From positions 1,798,001 through 1,862,000 of the forward strand of contig NZ_CP065138.1 of assembly GCF_015693305.1 (NCBI RefSeq): DNA of 64,000 nucleotides, written 5' to 3'. The notes below the pieces were generated by a model, which saw only the letters and a list, made by a program, of their open reading frames with translations, had not been told where the DNA came from and did not search any database. Of the stretch, positions 26,059 through 35,690 are shown piece by piece. The stretch is from Sphingobium sp. Cam5-1 (GTDB lineage: Bacteria; Pseudomonadota; Alphaproteobacteria; Sphingomonadales; Sphingomonadaceae). Within the stretch, counting starts at the first letter, position 1. The number at the start of each line of letters is the position of its first letter. The position numbers were made by a program, and so were the translations under genes.

Positions 26059-27699
26059 TTACGCAGCCGCCGCTGCGCTGTGATGACCCGCAATCCAGGC
26101 GAATACCATAGCCGGGCCTAACGTCGCGCCTGCGCCAGGATAGGTTCTGCCCATGACCGGGGCAGCGCAATTGCCTGCGGCGTACAGCCCTTCGATGACA
26201 CTGCCATCCGCGCGCAGCACCCGCGCATGTTCATCGGCCATCAGTCCCCCTTTGGTGCTGAGGTCACCGGGGTAAAAGCGCGTCGCGTAAAATGGCGCCT
26301 TGTCGATGGGACCGAACGACGGGTTCGGCTGATTGCCGGGATCGCCATAATATTGGTCGTACACATTGTTGCCACGACCGAAATCTTCATCGACGCCGGT
26401 CGCGGCCATGGCATTCACGCGCTCGACCGTCCGGTTGAGGCCCGCCGCATCGATCCCGATTTTCGCGGCAAGCTGATCAAGCGTCGGCGCCTTGATGAAG
26501 AAGCCGTTTTTCACCAGATCCCCGTTCATCCCCGGCGGTGTGTCTCCGAAGAAATAGCGGCTGCGATAGCGGGCATCGAAGATCAGCCAGCTCGGCACTG
26601 CTCCCACGGTCTTGTCGCGGTCCAGCATGGCCCGCCCGGCGTTGACATAGGACGCCGCCTCATTCGTGTAGCGCTGCCCCGAAGCATCGACGATGATCGA
26701 TCCGGGCAAGGTGCGTTCCCAGATGCCGACATTGATGGTGCCGTTCGGCAGGATCGACACGGGATACCATGTGGCAGCATCCATCAGGGCGAGTTCGGCA
26801 CCCACCTCCGCGCCGATCTGGTGCGCGTCGCCGGTATCGCCGGGGCTGGCCGGGCTCCATTCGCCGCTGACTTCCTGAAACTGTTGGCGATATTGGCTGT
26901 TCTTCGCAAATCCGCCAGTGGTCAGCAGCACGCCGCGCGGCGCCATGATCCGCCGTTCGGCCTCCCCCTCGCCGATCACGACGCCCACCACTTTATCGCC
27001 ATCCTGGATCAGCGACTTGAGCGGGCTGTCGAGAAGAACGGGTATGCCCAGGTGCTGAACGATGACCATCAGCTGCCCCATCAATGTCCCGCCCAGGCAC
27101 AACGGCTCGCGCCCCCGCACGCGCCATGCGGCCGTGCGCGCGATGATACCCATGAACCTGGAGAACGCCTTTAACGACCGCAACATCACCGGTATCACAG
27201 GCGCGTCATCGGTGCCCATTACCATCGATGGCATTTCCGATTTGCGCATCGTCTTAAGCCAGTCGCCCAGCTTTTTGCCGTCGAAGTTCACACCCTCCAG
27301 CGTCCGGCCCACGCGCGCGCCCGGCTGATCCTGATGATAGTCAGGGTATCTTGGTGCCCGGACCCAACCAAGGCCCTGCTGCTCCAGGGCCAGCACCATC
27401 TGCGGACCAACATTCAGATAGGCCACCTTGCGCTCTTTACTGCTCGCCGGGCCGACATCTCCGATAGTCGCTTCCATATAGGCAAGCGCGGCCTCGAAAC
27501 TGTCTTCCACCCCGTCCCGCTCCATCAGCGGATTATTGGGTATCCAGACCCCGCCGCCAGAAAGCGCGCTCGTCCCGCCCCAACGGTCGGTTTTCTCAAT
27601 GACCAGCGGATTGAGGCCATTCAACTTGGCGGCAATCGCGCCGACCAGGCCACCCGCCCCACTTCCCACGACAATGAAATCAGCTTGATAATCGCGCAA
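26059..27699 (-). CDS. FAD-dependent dehydrogenase, 3-ketosteroid-delta1-dehydrogenase-like
   Basis: 546 residues of the fumarate reductase/succinate dehydrogenase flavoprotein family. FIVVGSGAGGLVGAIAAKLN is the FAD-binding start, IEKTDRWGGTSALSGGGVWI the family signature, and GRTYPGAGATLGPAMVFAWI the C-terminal flavin contact. The length and the FYPGDLSTKGGLMADEHARV segment fit the 3-ketosteroid delta1-dehydrogenase (KstD) branch, which introduces a C1-C2 double bond into a steroid A ring. Related sphingomonad proteins also act on other cyclic ketones, so the substrate is open. It points away from the receptor at 28.2 kb across a 499-bp gap. Confidence 0.8.
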   Translation of the reverse strand: MRDYQADFIVVGSGAGGLVGAIAAKLNGLNPLVIEKTDRWGGTSALSGGGVWIPNNPLMERDGVEDSFEAALAYMEATIGDVGPASSKERKVAYLNVGPQMVLALEQQGLGWVRAPRYPDYHQDQPGARVGRTLEGVNFDGKKLGDWLKTMRKSEMPSMVMGTDDAPVIPVMLRSLKAFSRFMGIIARTAAWRVRGREPLCLGGTLMGQLMVIVQHLGIPVLLDSPLKSLIQDGDKVVGVVIGEGEAERRIMAPRGVLLTTGGFAKNSQYRQQFQEVSGEWSPASPGDTGDAHQIGAEVGAELALMDAATWYPVSILPNGTINVGIWERTLPGSIIVDASGQRYTNEAASYVNAGRAMLDRDKTVGAVPSWLIFDARYRSRYFFGDTPPGMNGDLVKNGFFIKAPTLDQLAAKIGIDAAGLNRTVERVNAMAATGVDEDFGRGNNVYDQYYGDPGNQPNPSFGPIDKAPFYATRFYPGDLSTKGGLMADEHARVLRADGSVIEGLYAAGNCAAPVMGRTYPGAGATLGPAMVFAWIAGHHSAAAAA

Positions 27700-28198
27700 C
27701 GCTTTACCCCTGTTTGTGAATCCGCCAAGGATATTCGCTACATAGCGCTCTGTCCCGGAAGGCCGCCTCTATAGCCATCTGATTAGGCAAGGGAAGCGGC
27801 CCAGTGATAGCAAAGTTTGCCGCGCCGCATCGTGCCCAAGGCCGTGGTCACCTAAGGCCCCAAGTCCTGATGAAACGGCACGCACCATTATCTGGCTGGA
27901 AAGCCTTCCGAACGTGCCTGGCCGTATCGGGAGCAGATGGGGAACCGTGATTGATCAGGGCCGCGCTAATCTGACATGGTTTTGCTTGATGTTGATCGAA
28001 TCTGACGTTATCGCTCCGGATAAGGTCTGTTGAAATTAGCATATGGGAATAACCATCCGGGCGCGGCGCAAATCGGGGAACGCCCGGATTTGTTTGGCCA
28101 GATTGTGACAACGCTGTCCGGATAACGGATTGAGACAGCGGGCAAGGCCATAAAAAGAATACCCGATTTTGGACTCGGGGAATTTAGGGAGGGTGAAC
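27700..28198. other. Gene-free divergent promoter region
   Basis: No credible coding frame is seen. The stretch separates the KstD-like gene from the next receptor and should hold both promoters. It contains direct repeats TCCGGATAA (28015 and 28116) and AATCTGAC (27969 and 28000), which are possible but unproven regulator sites. No good copy of GTTGAC-N4-GTCAAC occurs here. Confidence 0.4.
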
Positions 28199-30499
28199 GT
28201 GAATAAGGCTTTATTATTGTTGGGCACCATGCTGGCGAGCGCACCGGCGTTCGCGCAGCCAGCAACCCAAGCGCAAAATGTTGAGGCCGCTGATAGTGGC
28301 ACTGCGGCTGACATCGTCGTGACAGCCCAGAAGCGCGTGGAGCGCCTGATCGATACGCCGCAGACCGTCAATGTGGTCAGTGGCGATCAGTTGGAGCGCT
28401 TCAATATCACGCGCTTCGAAGATGTCGCGAAGTTCGTGCCGGGTCTTTCGATTTCCTCGGGCGATGGTCGGCAGCAGGCCGTGTCCCTGCGCGGCGTAGC
28501 ATTCGATCAGGATAGCCAGACGAACCGCTCGGTCGATATCTACCTGAATGAAGTGCCGTTTGACCCTACACAGGCGCTTCAGGCTCAATTCGATATCGGA
28601 TCGATCCAGGTGCTTCGTGGTCCTCAGGGAACGTTGCGCGGCGGCACGGGTCCGTCCGGCGCGATCCTTATCGGCACCCGCCAGCCCAGCCTGCAAAAGG
28701 TCGAGGTAAGCGGCAGCGCAAGCTACAGCGATCGTGAAGCCGTCAACTTGCAGGGCGGCGTCAGCATCCCTGTTGTGACCGACAAGGTGGCAGTCCGCAT
28801 CGCTGGCCTGTATGACCTCAACTATGGGAACGGCGTGAGGAACATCCTCACTGGCGACACGGATCGTTCACGGTCTTACGCTGGACGCATATCCTTGTTG
28901 CTGCAACCGACCGAGGATCTGAACATCCTCGTGATGCACCAGCAGTTCCGTTCAAAGGTGCGACAGCTGCGCCCAGTAGTTAGCGCGGAAGGCCAGCCAG
29001 TTGGTGAGTTCGGTTTCATCGGCCCGGATGATCGAGCGGCGATCACCGACGGCGACAATCTGTTCGTCACCAAGGGTCGCTCCACCATCGTCAATGCCAG
29101 CTACGATTTTGGCGGACACTTGCTGAGCTACATCGGTAGCTATCAGAATAATGACTTCAACACCGTTCGCGATCTTGATCTTGGCAACGGCTTGCTGTCG
29201 TTCGGTCCTGGGTTCCGGCTACCGGTTCAGTTGTTCCAGCAGATCGATATCAAGACGAAGACCTTGACCAACGAAGTCCGCTTCGAACGGACGGGCGATC
29301 ATTTCTGGATTTATCGCTTCGGTGTTTACTTCAACGACGTGAAGACGCCTTTCACCGGGCTTGTCGACTATACCGGCGCGAACGGTGCGTGCGAGACCGC
29401 GCCCGGCCCGTTGGCGGGTTTTGGCTTGCCCTGCCTGACGCTCGGCGGCGGGACGCCGACGAAATCGCATGATCGCGGCTATTTCACGACGCAGACCTTC
29501 AACTTCACCGACAAGGATACGGTGGACCTCGGCTTGCGCTACTCGACGACGCAGGTGAATGATCCGACGAACCCGTCGCGCTATCATGCGTGGACTGGCT
29601 CCGCGAGCTACAAGCATGAATTTTCCGATAGCCTGATCGTCTATGGAAATTACGGCCGCGCTTACCGCCCCGGAGGATTTGATACGACCGCTGCCGCTAC
29701 CAATGGCGGCCCGAATGGCCTTCCCGCTTCCTTCTTCACCTGGAGCCCGGAAAAGTCCGACTCTTTTGAAGTTGGTGCGAAGGGCGCGCTGTTTAACAAT
29801 CGCATGACCTATGCCGTGTCGGCATTCTACCAGAAGTTCAACAACTTCATAAATCGCGTCAACAATGTTGCCTGTAACTATGATCCCGCTGGGGGGACGG
29901 CACCAGGTGCATGTTCAACGGTCAATCTCACCTATAATGGTGACGCGATCGTCCGTGGTGTTGAAATGGAACTGCGCGGTCAAATCACCCGCAACTGGAA
30001 CGCTCAGTTGTCGGCATCCTATACCGATGCCAAATATGACAACGCGGACATCCCCTGCAACGACTATAATAACGACGGGCAACCAGACTTCGGTGGGACG
30101 CCTTCGGTCCAGCCGGGCCGCTACGTCAGTGTCTGCTCATCCAACAGTGCATTGTCGGCGCTGCCCAAGTTCCAGGCATCGTTCAACACTGAATATAGCA
30201 TAGATCTTCCGGATGATTTCCAGACCTTCGTCCGCGTCCTGGGCCGTTACCAGGGCAAGCGGGTCAATCCGAACTCCAACATCCGCTATCCCAATTCGTT
30301 CAAGATGGATGCGTTTGCGGGTGTGAGGACGCCGATTGGGGCGGAACTCAACTTCTTCGTCCGGAATGTCTTCGATCAGCGCCGGGACAACGTAGATCCG
30401 GGTCAGATATTCAGCTTGTTCGGCTCGCCGACCGGTTACACCGCGATCAACTATGACCAGCGTCGTGAATTCGGTATCCAGACGCGGGTTTCCTTCTGA
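28199..30499 (+). CDS. TonB-dependent receptor, atypical LRGG plug subtype
   Basis: 766 residues from the GTG at 28199, which follows AGGGAGG by about 8 nt; an earlier TTG frame start at 28169 lacks a good site. The signal peptide ends PAFAQ and the TonB box is ADIVVTAQKR. Where most sphingomonad receptors have LFGRN, this plug reads LRGPQGTLRGGTGPSGAILIG. The barrel contains an IPCNDYNNDGQPD loop and ends FGIQTRVSF. The receptor at 45.4-47.8 kb has the same atypical plug and a matching LPCND loop, so the two are close paralogues. The ligand is unknown. A strong terminator follows. Confidence 0.9.
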   Translation: MNKALLLLGTMLASAPAFAQPATQAQNVEAADSGTAADIVVTAQKRVERLIDTPQTVNVVSGDQLERFNITRFEDVAKFVPGLSISSGDGRQQAVSLRGVAFDQDSQTNRSVDIYLNEVPFDPTQALQAQFDIGSIQVLRGPQGTLRGGTGPSGAILIGTRQPSLQKVEVSGSASYSDREAVNLQGGVSIPVVTDKVAVRIAGLYDLNYGNGVRNILTGDTDRSRSYAGRISLLLQPTEDLNILVMHQQFRSKVRQLRPVVSAEGQPVGEFGFIGPDDRAAITDGDNLFVTKGRSTIVNASYDFGGHLLSYIGSYQNNDFNTVRDLDLGNGLLSFGPGFRLPVQLFQQIDIKTKTLTNEVRFERTGDHFWIYRFGVYFNDVKTPFTGLVDYTGANGACETAPGPLAGFGLPCLTLGGGTPTKSHDRGYFTTQTFNFTDKDTVDLGLRYSTTQVNDPTNPSRYHAWTGSASYKHEFSDSLIVYGNYGRAYRPGGFDTTAAATNGGPNGLPASFFTWSPEKSDSFEVGAKGALFNNRMTYAVSAFYQKFNNFINRVNNVACNYDPAGGTAPGACSTVNLTYNGDAIVRGVEMELRGQITRNWNAQLSASYTDAKYDNADIPCNDYNNDGQPDFGGTPSVQPGRYVSVCSSNSALSALPKFQASFNTEYSIDLPDDFQTFVRVLGRYQGKRVNPNSNIRYPNSFKMDAFAGVRTPIGAELNFFVRNVFDQRRDNVDPGQIFSLFGSPTGYTAINYDQRREFGIQTRVSF

Positions 30500-30538
30500 T
30501 CGTACCCGCTGTTCTGTAACTGAACAGGCATAATGATA

Positions 30539-30590
30539 TTCCTCTGATCCCGTTCACCACCTCGGTGAATGGGGTCAGAGGAAGTTTTTT
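30539..30590 (+). terminator. Rho-independent terminator after the receptor
   Basis: A long stem runs from TTCCTCTGA at 30539 through TTCACC, loop ACCTC and GGTGAA to TCAGAGGAA ending at 30583, and T6 follows at 30585-30590. A few internal mismatches do not break it. The remaining 30591-30722 contains no gene I can support. Confidence 0.85.
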
Positions 30591-30722
30591 ACAGGAATAT
30601 CGAAAGCACCCGGACGGGCAGAAGCTGGACAACCCGAGCGCAACCACCCCAATTATGTGGGCACGCCCAGCGTTGCGAAAAGGGAATTAAGCCGCTAGCC
30701 ATATGTCCCGGAGGTTTTCGTA

Positions 30723-31028
30723 GTGAACGCGTTTCTACACGGCACTGTCCACGAAGCAGACGAAGACCTTCAGGCCGCCTTGCGATCAGACGCGAATATC
30801 TTGGCGCTGTGGGAAAGCCTTACGCCGCTAGGCAGGAATGAATTCATCTGCTGGGTGAATGACGCGAAGCAATCAAAGACCCGACAGCGCCGCATTGAAC
30901 GAACCCGCGAGGAACTGCTGGAGGGTAAGAGACGCCCGTGCTGCTGGGCTGGCTGCATCCATCGTTCGGACAAGGCGCCGGGGCGATGGCAGCAGGCAGT
31001 CTTGATTAAGCAGCAGCGTAAGTCGTGA
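30723..31028 (+). CDS. YdeI/OmpD-associated family protein
   Basis: 101 residues from a GTG at 30723, with CCGGAGG about 10 nt upstream. The sequence EDLQAALRSDANILALWESL, LTPLGRNEFICWVNDAKQ and TRQRRIERTREELLEGKRRP matches the short C-terminal YdeI module (bacteriocin-protection, YdeI or OmpD-associated family). ACCC-type wing regions are absent. The Cys-rich end CCWAGCIHR is shared by many short members. Function is not established; it is probably cytoplasmic. It runs in the same direction as glpK, 61 bp ahead. Confidence 0.75.
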   Translation: MNAFLHGTVHEADEDLQAALRSDANILALWESLTPLGRNEFICWVNDAKQSKTRQRRIERTREELLEGKRRPCCWAGCIHRSDKAPGRWQQAVLIKQQRKS

Positions 31029-31089
31029 CCCTCCACATCGCTCCGCGCGACGACGCACCAGGCGTGAACCACAAGCGCGGAGGGGAAGA

Positions 31090-32613
31090 ATGAAGGCGGT
31101 GCTCGCGATCGATCAGGGGACCACATCCACCCGATCGCTGCTGATTGATGAAACAGCCGCCGTGCGAAGCGCCACGCAGATCGACTTGAAACAATATTAT
31201 CCGGCCGACGGATGGGTCGAACATGATCCCGAAGCGATATGGCGCGACGTCGTGGCGACCGCGCGTGCGGCGTTGGACGAGGCGCATCGCACGGGGCTGG
31301 ACGTCGCCGCCATCGGGATCGCCAACCAGCGCGAAACCTGCCTGCTGTGGGACCGTGAAAGCGGACAGCCCATCCATCCAGCCATCGTCTGGCAGGACAG
31401 GCGCGGCGCGGACCTGTGCAGCCGGTTCATCGCGGATGGTCTCGAACCTGAAGTCACGAGCCGCACCGGCCTTCTGCTCGATTCCTATTTTACGGCCAGC
31501 AAGCTCGCCTGGCTGCTCGAAACAATCCCCGGCGCCCGCGACCGCGCCGAAAAGGGGCAACTGGCGTTCGGCACCACCGACTCTTTCCTGCTGTGGCGCC
31601 TGACGGCGGGCAAGGTGCACGCGACCGACGCCACCAACGCCAGCCGCACTTTGCTGTTCGACATTGGCAAGATGGCATGGTGTCCGGACCTGTGCCGAAT
31701 GTTCGGCATTCCCATGCAGATATTGCCTGAAGTGCGGGAGAATGACTGCCTCTTCGGGACATCGGACAAGAATATCCTGGGCGTATCGCTGCCCATCGCG
31801 GGAATGGTCGGGGATCAACAGGCCGCGTTGATCGGCCAGGGGTGCCTGAACCGGGGCGGCGCAAAGGTCACGCTGGGAACGGGCGGGTTCGCGATGCTGA
31901 ACACAGGCGGGCAGATTTGCCGGTCGAAGCACCGGATGCTGTCCACCGTCGCCTGCTATTCCAATGGAAGCGTCAGCTACGCGATCGAAGGGGCATTCTT
32001 CGTCGCGGGTGCGGCCGTCCGGTGGACGCGGGACAAGCTAGGCCTGGTCGCCACGGCGGCAGAGACCGAAATCATGGCGCGGTCCTTGCCCGATAATGGC
32101 GGCGTCTATCTCGTCCCCGCCTTTGTCGGCTTGGGCGCTCCGCACTGGAACCCACATGTAAGGGCGATGCTGACAGGGATGACCTTCGCCACGGGTCCTG
32201 AACATATCGTGCGTGCGGCGCTGGAATGCGTCGCCTACCAATGCGCGGACCTGCTGAACGCCATGGCACTCGACAGCGCCGTCCAGCCTAATGAGCTCAA
32301 GGTGGATGGCGGAATGGTGGCCAACGACTGGTTGTGCCAGTTCCTAGCCGACATATTGAACCTCACCATCATCAGACCCGCCAACATAGAAACCACGGCA
32401 CTGGGCGCCGCCTTCCTCGCCGGATCGGCGACGGGGGTCTGGACGACACTCCCCGAAGCCGCGTCGCGCGTGTCGCCCGACCGGCGGTTTAGCCCAACAC
32501 TGCCCGCTGTTCAGAGGGAGCGCCTCATCGAGGGTTGGCGCGGCGCGGTTGGCCAGGCTCTGAACGCTTCATCCCCGGAACGCCCCTCCTCTCAGCAATC
32601 ACAGGACGTTTGA
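31090..32613 (+). CDS. glpK: Glycerol kinase
   Basis: 507 residues of the FGGY kinase family. The N-terminal phosphate loop AIDQGTTSTRSLLID, the glycerol-binding segment AIGIANQRETCLLWDRESGQ and WQDRR, and the adenosine motif LKVDGGMVANDWLCQFLADI are all typical of GlpK. It phosphorylates glycerol to glycerol-3-phosphate. No glpF or glpD lies in the window; a YdeI-like gene precedes it and the malonate cluster converges on it with only 15 bp between. Confidence 0.94.
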   Translation: MKAVLAIDQGTTSTRSLLIDETAAVRSATQIDLKQYYPADGWVEHDPEAIWRDVVATARAALDEAHRTGLDVAAIGIANQRETCLLWDRESGQPIHPAIVWQDRRGADLCSRFIADGLEPEVTSRTGLLLDSYFTASKLAWLLETIPGARDRAEKGQLAFGTTDSFLLWRLTAGKVHATDATNASRTLLFDIGKMAWCPDLCRMFGIPMQILPEVRENDCLFGTSDKNILGVSLPIAGMVGDQQAALIGQGCLNRGGAKVTLGTGGFAMLNTGGQICRSKHRMLSTVACYSNGSVSYAIEGAFFVAGAAVRWTRDKLGLVATAAETEIMARSLPDNGGVYLVPAFVGLGAPHWNPHVRAMLTGMTFATGPEHIVRAALECVAYQCADLLNAMALDSAVQPNELKVDGGMVANDWLCQFLADILNLTIIRPANIETTALGAAFLAGSATGVWTTLPEAASRVSPDRRFSPTLPAVQRERLIEGWRGAVGQALNASSPERPSSQQSQDV

Positions 32614-32628
32614 GGGACCTTTAACCCT

Positions 32629-34146
32629 TCAAGTCGCCTTGAAGCTATCCCGATAGGTTTCGCGAAGCACCGTCTTCTGGACCTTCCCCATCGTATTCTT
32701 GGGCAACTCTTGCACGAACACGAACCTTTTCGGCTGTTTGAAGCGTGCGAGCCTGTCCGCCAGTGCTGCGGCGATGGCCGATTGGTCGGTGAAGGACGGA
32801 TCGCGCGCCACGATCGCGGCGACGACACCCTCGCCCAGGTCGGGATGCGGCACGCCCACGACGGCCGATTCATGGACTTGCTCCAGTTCGTCCAAAGCGG
32901 CTTCGACTTCGGCGGGATAGATGTTGTACCCGCCGGAAATGATCAGGTCCTTGGCGCGCCCTACTATGGAGACATAGCCTTGCTGATCGATCAATCCCAG
33001 ATCGCCTGACATGAAATAGCCGTCGCGAAATTCGGCGGCGGTCTTTTCGGGCATGCGCCAATATCCCTGGAACACATTGGGACCAGCGATTTCGATCATC
33101 CCGACATCGCCCTGTTTCAGCTCCTGGCCAGTTTCGGGGTCCGTGATGCGGATCGAAATTCCCGGCAGCGGCAGGCCCACAGTGCCCGCGATGCGTTCGC
33201 CGTCATAGGGGTTGGACGCGTTCATGTTCGTTTCGGTCATGCCATAGCGTTCCAGAATGGCGTGACCCGAACGTTCCAGAAATTCGCGGTGAATGTCGGC
33301 GGAAAGCGGCGCCGATCCCGACACGAACAAACGCATATGCCGCACGAGCGCCCGGTCGAAGCGTGGATCGCCGAGCAGGCGTATGTAGAAAGTGGGCACG
33401 CCCATCATGGTCGTAGCAGCCGGGAGCGATCGCAACACCGCCTCCAGATCGAAGCGTGGATGAAATATCATCGACGCGCCCGATGCGAGCACGACATTGG
33501 TCGCCACGAACAGCCCGTGGGTATGAAAGATCGGAAGCGCGTGCAGCAGAACGTCATCCGCCGTGTAGCGCCAATAATCCCGCAGCGTCATCGCGTTGGA
33601 CGCCAGATTGGCGTGGCTTATCATCGCGCCCTTCGACCGTCCCGTGGTGCCGGACGTGTAGAGGATCGCGGCAAGATCGCTATCGTCACGGTCGACTGTC
33701 GCAAATTGGGTAGCGCTTTCGCGTGCCAGTTCGACCAGGCTGCCGTCGCCATCGCTGCTCATGGTCTCCACGCAGCCAACCCCGGCCTCGCTCGCAAGAT
33801 CGGCAATCGCGGGCCGGTTCACTGGATCGCAGACGAACAGCGCCGGGGCGGCATCACGCATGAAATAGTCGAGCTCGCCAGCCGTATAGGCCGTATTGAG
33901 CGGCAGAAAGATCGCCCCCGCCCGCAAGCAACCCAGATAGAGCATAAGCATGTCGATGCTCTTTTCCGCCTGCACCGCAACCCTGTCTCCGACCTTCACG
34001 CCCAGCTGGCCGATGGCGTTGGCGAAGGCGGCCGAACGCTCTTCGACATCCTGGTAACTGATGACGTTTCCATCCAGCATATGGGCGAACGGACGACGGC
34101 GATCCTCCGGGAAGCAGGCTTGGAGGCTGGTGTAAAGATTGGTCAT
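32629..34146 (-). CDS. matB: Malonyl-CoA/methylmalonyl-CoA synthetase
   Basis: 505 residues of the acyl-adenylate-forming superfamily. The P-loop ILYTSGTTGRSKGAMISHAN, the A5 motif ERYGMTETNMNASNPYDGER (MatB-like, where Arg contacts the second carboxylate), SGDLGLID and the C-terminal catalytic lysine in PKNTMGKVQKTVLRE are intact. The length, the LPIFHTHGLFVATN segment and the TETNMN motif fit MatB. It ligates malonate to CoA with ATP. The divergent genes encode a malonate transporter (madLM), which strongly supports the substrate. No malonyl-CoA decarboxylase lies in the window. Confidence 0.88.
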   Translation of the reverse strand: MTNLYTSLQACFPEDRRRPFAHMLDGNVISYQDVEERSAAFANAIGQLGVKVGDRVAVQAEKSIDMLMLYLGCLRAGAIFLPLNTAYTAGELDYFMRDAAPALFVCDPVNRPAIADLASEAGVGCVETMSSDGDGSLVELARESATQFATVDRDDSDLAAILYTSGTTGRSKGAMISHANLASNAMTLRDYWRYTADDVLLHALPIFHTHGLFVATNVVLASGASMIFHPRFDLEAVLRSLPAATTMMGVPTFYIRLLGDPRFDRALVRHMRLFVSGSAPLSADIHREFLERSGHAILERYGMTETNMNASNPYDGERIAGTVGLPLPGISIRITDPETGQELKQGDVGMIEIAGPNVFQGYWRMPEKTAAEFRDGYFMSGDLGLIDQQGYVSIVGRAKDLIISGGYNIYPAEVEAALDELEQVHESAVVGVPHPDLGEGVVAAIVARDPSFTDQSAIAAALADRLARFKQPKRFVFVQELPKNTMGKVQKTVLRETYRDSFKAT

Positions 34147-34276
34147 GGCAGGCAGCTTTCACAGAGGCTCGGCAAGGATGAGCCCGAACATTTCCCGAGA
34201 ATGTGTGAACATCGGCGCATGCTTCACGCCGCCAGATTTTCCCACGCTTCGTACCAAGGATTGCGGATTTCGAATG

Positions 34277-34290
34277 TCGTGCATACACGA
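34277..34290. promoter_or_regulatory. Palindromic operator between matB and madL
   Basis: TCGTGCATACACGA has perfect 5-bp arms around CATA and sits in the 263-bp divergent promoter region. Its core resembles the TTGTATACAA site of the malonate regulator MatR of rhizobia in 7 of 10 positions (consensus recalled). No GntR-type regulator gene is present in the window. Confidence 0.4.
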
Positions 34291-34409
34291 TGATTGAACA
34301 GCCGCAATATGAGATGTGATCGGCGAAATGGGGGACGGATCATGCAGGGGATATTTGGCGGAAAGACCTTGTTCGCTGAACGACCGCACATTGTTTCAAT
34401 GGTGACGCA

Positions 34410-34835
34410 GTGACGATCTCGGGCGTCGCGCTTCTTGCAATCTGCACGCTGGTGGGTGCGTTCTGCGGAGACCTTCTTGGCGCCCTGCTGGGCGTGAAAG
34501 CCAATGTGGGGGGCGTCGGCATCGCCATGATGATGCTCATCGCCGCGCGATTATGGCTGGCGCAACGTGGAGCCATGAATAGGGGCGTAATGCTGGGCGT
34601 CGAATTCTGGGGCACCCTTTATATCCCGATCGTCGTGGCGATGGCGGCCAACCAGAATGTGGTCGCCGCCGTCAAATCGGGGCCGCTGGTCGCCATCGCC
34701 GCCATCCTTGCGGTGGCTGTCTGCTTTGCCGCCGTGGCCATCATCAGCCGAATGGATCAGGACGCCGAAACGATGGACGAGATCGAGGCGCGCGAGGCGG
34801 CGGCAAAGGCTCTCGCGTCGAGTGCCGTCGCATGA
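34410..34835 (+). CDS. madL: Malonate transporter subunit MadL
   Basis: 141 residues from a GTG at 34410. Four hydrophobic segments and the sequence LVGAFCGDLLGALLGVKANV, GGVGIAMMMLIAARLWL and LGVEFWGTLYIPIVVAMAAN match MadL, the small subunit of the sodium-dependent malonate:Na+ symporter first described in Malonomonas rubra. A charged C-terminal tail (DEIEAREAAAKAL) is cytoplasmic. Its stop overlaps the madM start by 4 nt. Confidence 0.9.
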   Translation: MTISGVALLAICTLVGAFCGDLLGALLGVKANVGGVGIAMMMLIAARLWLAQRGAMNRGVMLGVEFWGTLYIPIVVAMAANQNVVAAVKSGPLVAIAAILAVAVCFAAVAIISRMDQDAETMDEIEAREAAAKALASSAVA

Positions 34836-35611
34836 CGTCCTTGTCCGCCATCATCGATCATGTGGCCGATGCCAATAACCTGATTGTCGCCTTCGCTCTG
34901 GTCGGGCTGGTGATGTGGCTGTCCGGCTGGATATCGCGCACTCTGACGGGCGGCCGTATCCACGGATCGGCGATCGCGATCATCATCGGGCTTGCGCTGG
35001 CTTTCGTCGGCGGTATCGCCACGGGCGGCAAGAGCGGCCTGTCGGACATTCCGATGCTCTCGGGCATCGGCATCATGGGTGGCGCGATGCTGCGCGATTT
35101 CGCGATCGTCGCGACCGCTTTTGAAGTCGACGTGGCAAAGGCGCGGCAGGCCGGACTGATCGGGGCGGTCGCCCTGACGCTCGGCACGGTGCTGCCCTTC
35201 ATCGTGGGCCTCGCGGTGGCTTATTCCTATGGCTTTACCGATCCCGTTTCACTGACGACGATCGGCGCAGGCGCGGTTACCTATATCGTCGGGCCGGTGA
35301 CCGGCGCCGCTTTGGGGGCCAGTTCGTCGGTCATCGCCTTGTCGATCGCGACGGGCGTCTTCAAAGCTGTGCTGGTGATGATCGGCACGCCCTTCGTCGC
35401 CAAGGCGATCGGCCTCAACAATCCGCGCAGCGCCATGGTATTCGGCGGATTGATGGGCACGGTCAGCGGCGTGTCGGGCGGGCTGGCAGCGACCGATCGT
35501 CGGCTCGTGCCCTATGGGGCGTTGACAGCCACATTCCACACCGGGCTGGGCTGTCTGGTGGTGCCTTCGGTCTTCTTTCTCGTCGTCCGCACGCTGATGG
35601 GCGCGCCATGA
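34832..35611 (+). CDS. madM: Malonate transporter subunit MadM
   Basis: 259 residues with about eight membrane segments; the first cytoplasmic stretch WISRTLTGGRIHGSAIAIII and the long motif SGIGIMGGAMLRDFAIVATA are characteristic of MadM. MVFGGLMGTVSGVSGGLAAT and the terminal GALTATFHTGLGCLVVPSVF also fit. With MadL it forms the malonate/Na+ symporter in the inner membrane. ATGA overlap with madL (34832-34835) implies translational coupling. Confidence 0.92.
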   Translation: MTSLSAIIDHVADANNLIVAFALVGLVMWLSGWISRTLTGGRIHGSAIAIIIGLALAFVGGIATGGKSGLSDIPMLSGIGIMGGAMLRDFAIVATAFEVDVAKARQAGLIGAVALTLGTVLPFIVGLAVAYSYGFTDPVSLTTIGAGAVTYIVGPVTGAALGASSSVIALSIATGVFKAVLVMIGTPFVAKAIGLNNPRSAMVFGGLMGTVSGVSGGLAATDRRLVPYGALTATFHTGLGCLVVPSVFFLVVRTLMGAP

Positions 35612-35635
35612 GGCTCAGCTCGCATGGCAGACCAG

Positions 35636-35673
35636 CTCCGGGCGATGGTGACCATCGCCTCCCATCCCCGGAG
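35636..35673. terminator. Hairpin between convergent madM and glcG
   Basis: Outer arms CTCCGG (35636-35641) and CCGGAG (35668-35673) enclose GGCGATGG/CCATCGCC (35641-35659). It is placed as a bidirectional terminator between converging operons, but lacks a T-tract. Confidence 0.35.
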
Positions 35674-35690
35674 ACCCGACCGCAAAGCGC

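Noticed and set aside
26227..27174. 315-codon plus-strand frame inside the FAD dehydrogenase gene
   Set aside because: Antisense shadow of a well-supported flavoprotein gene.
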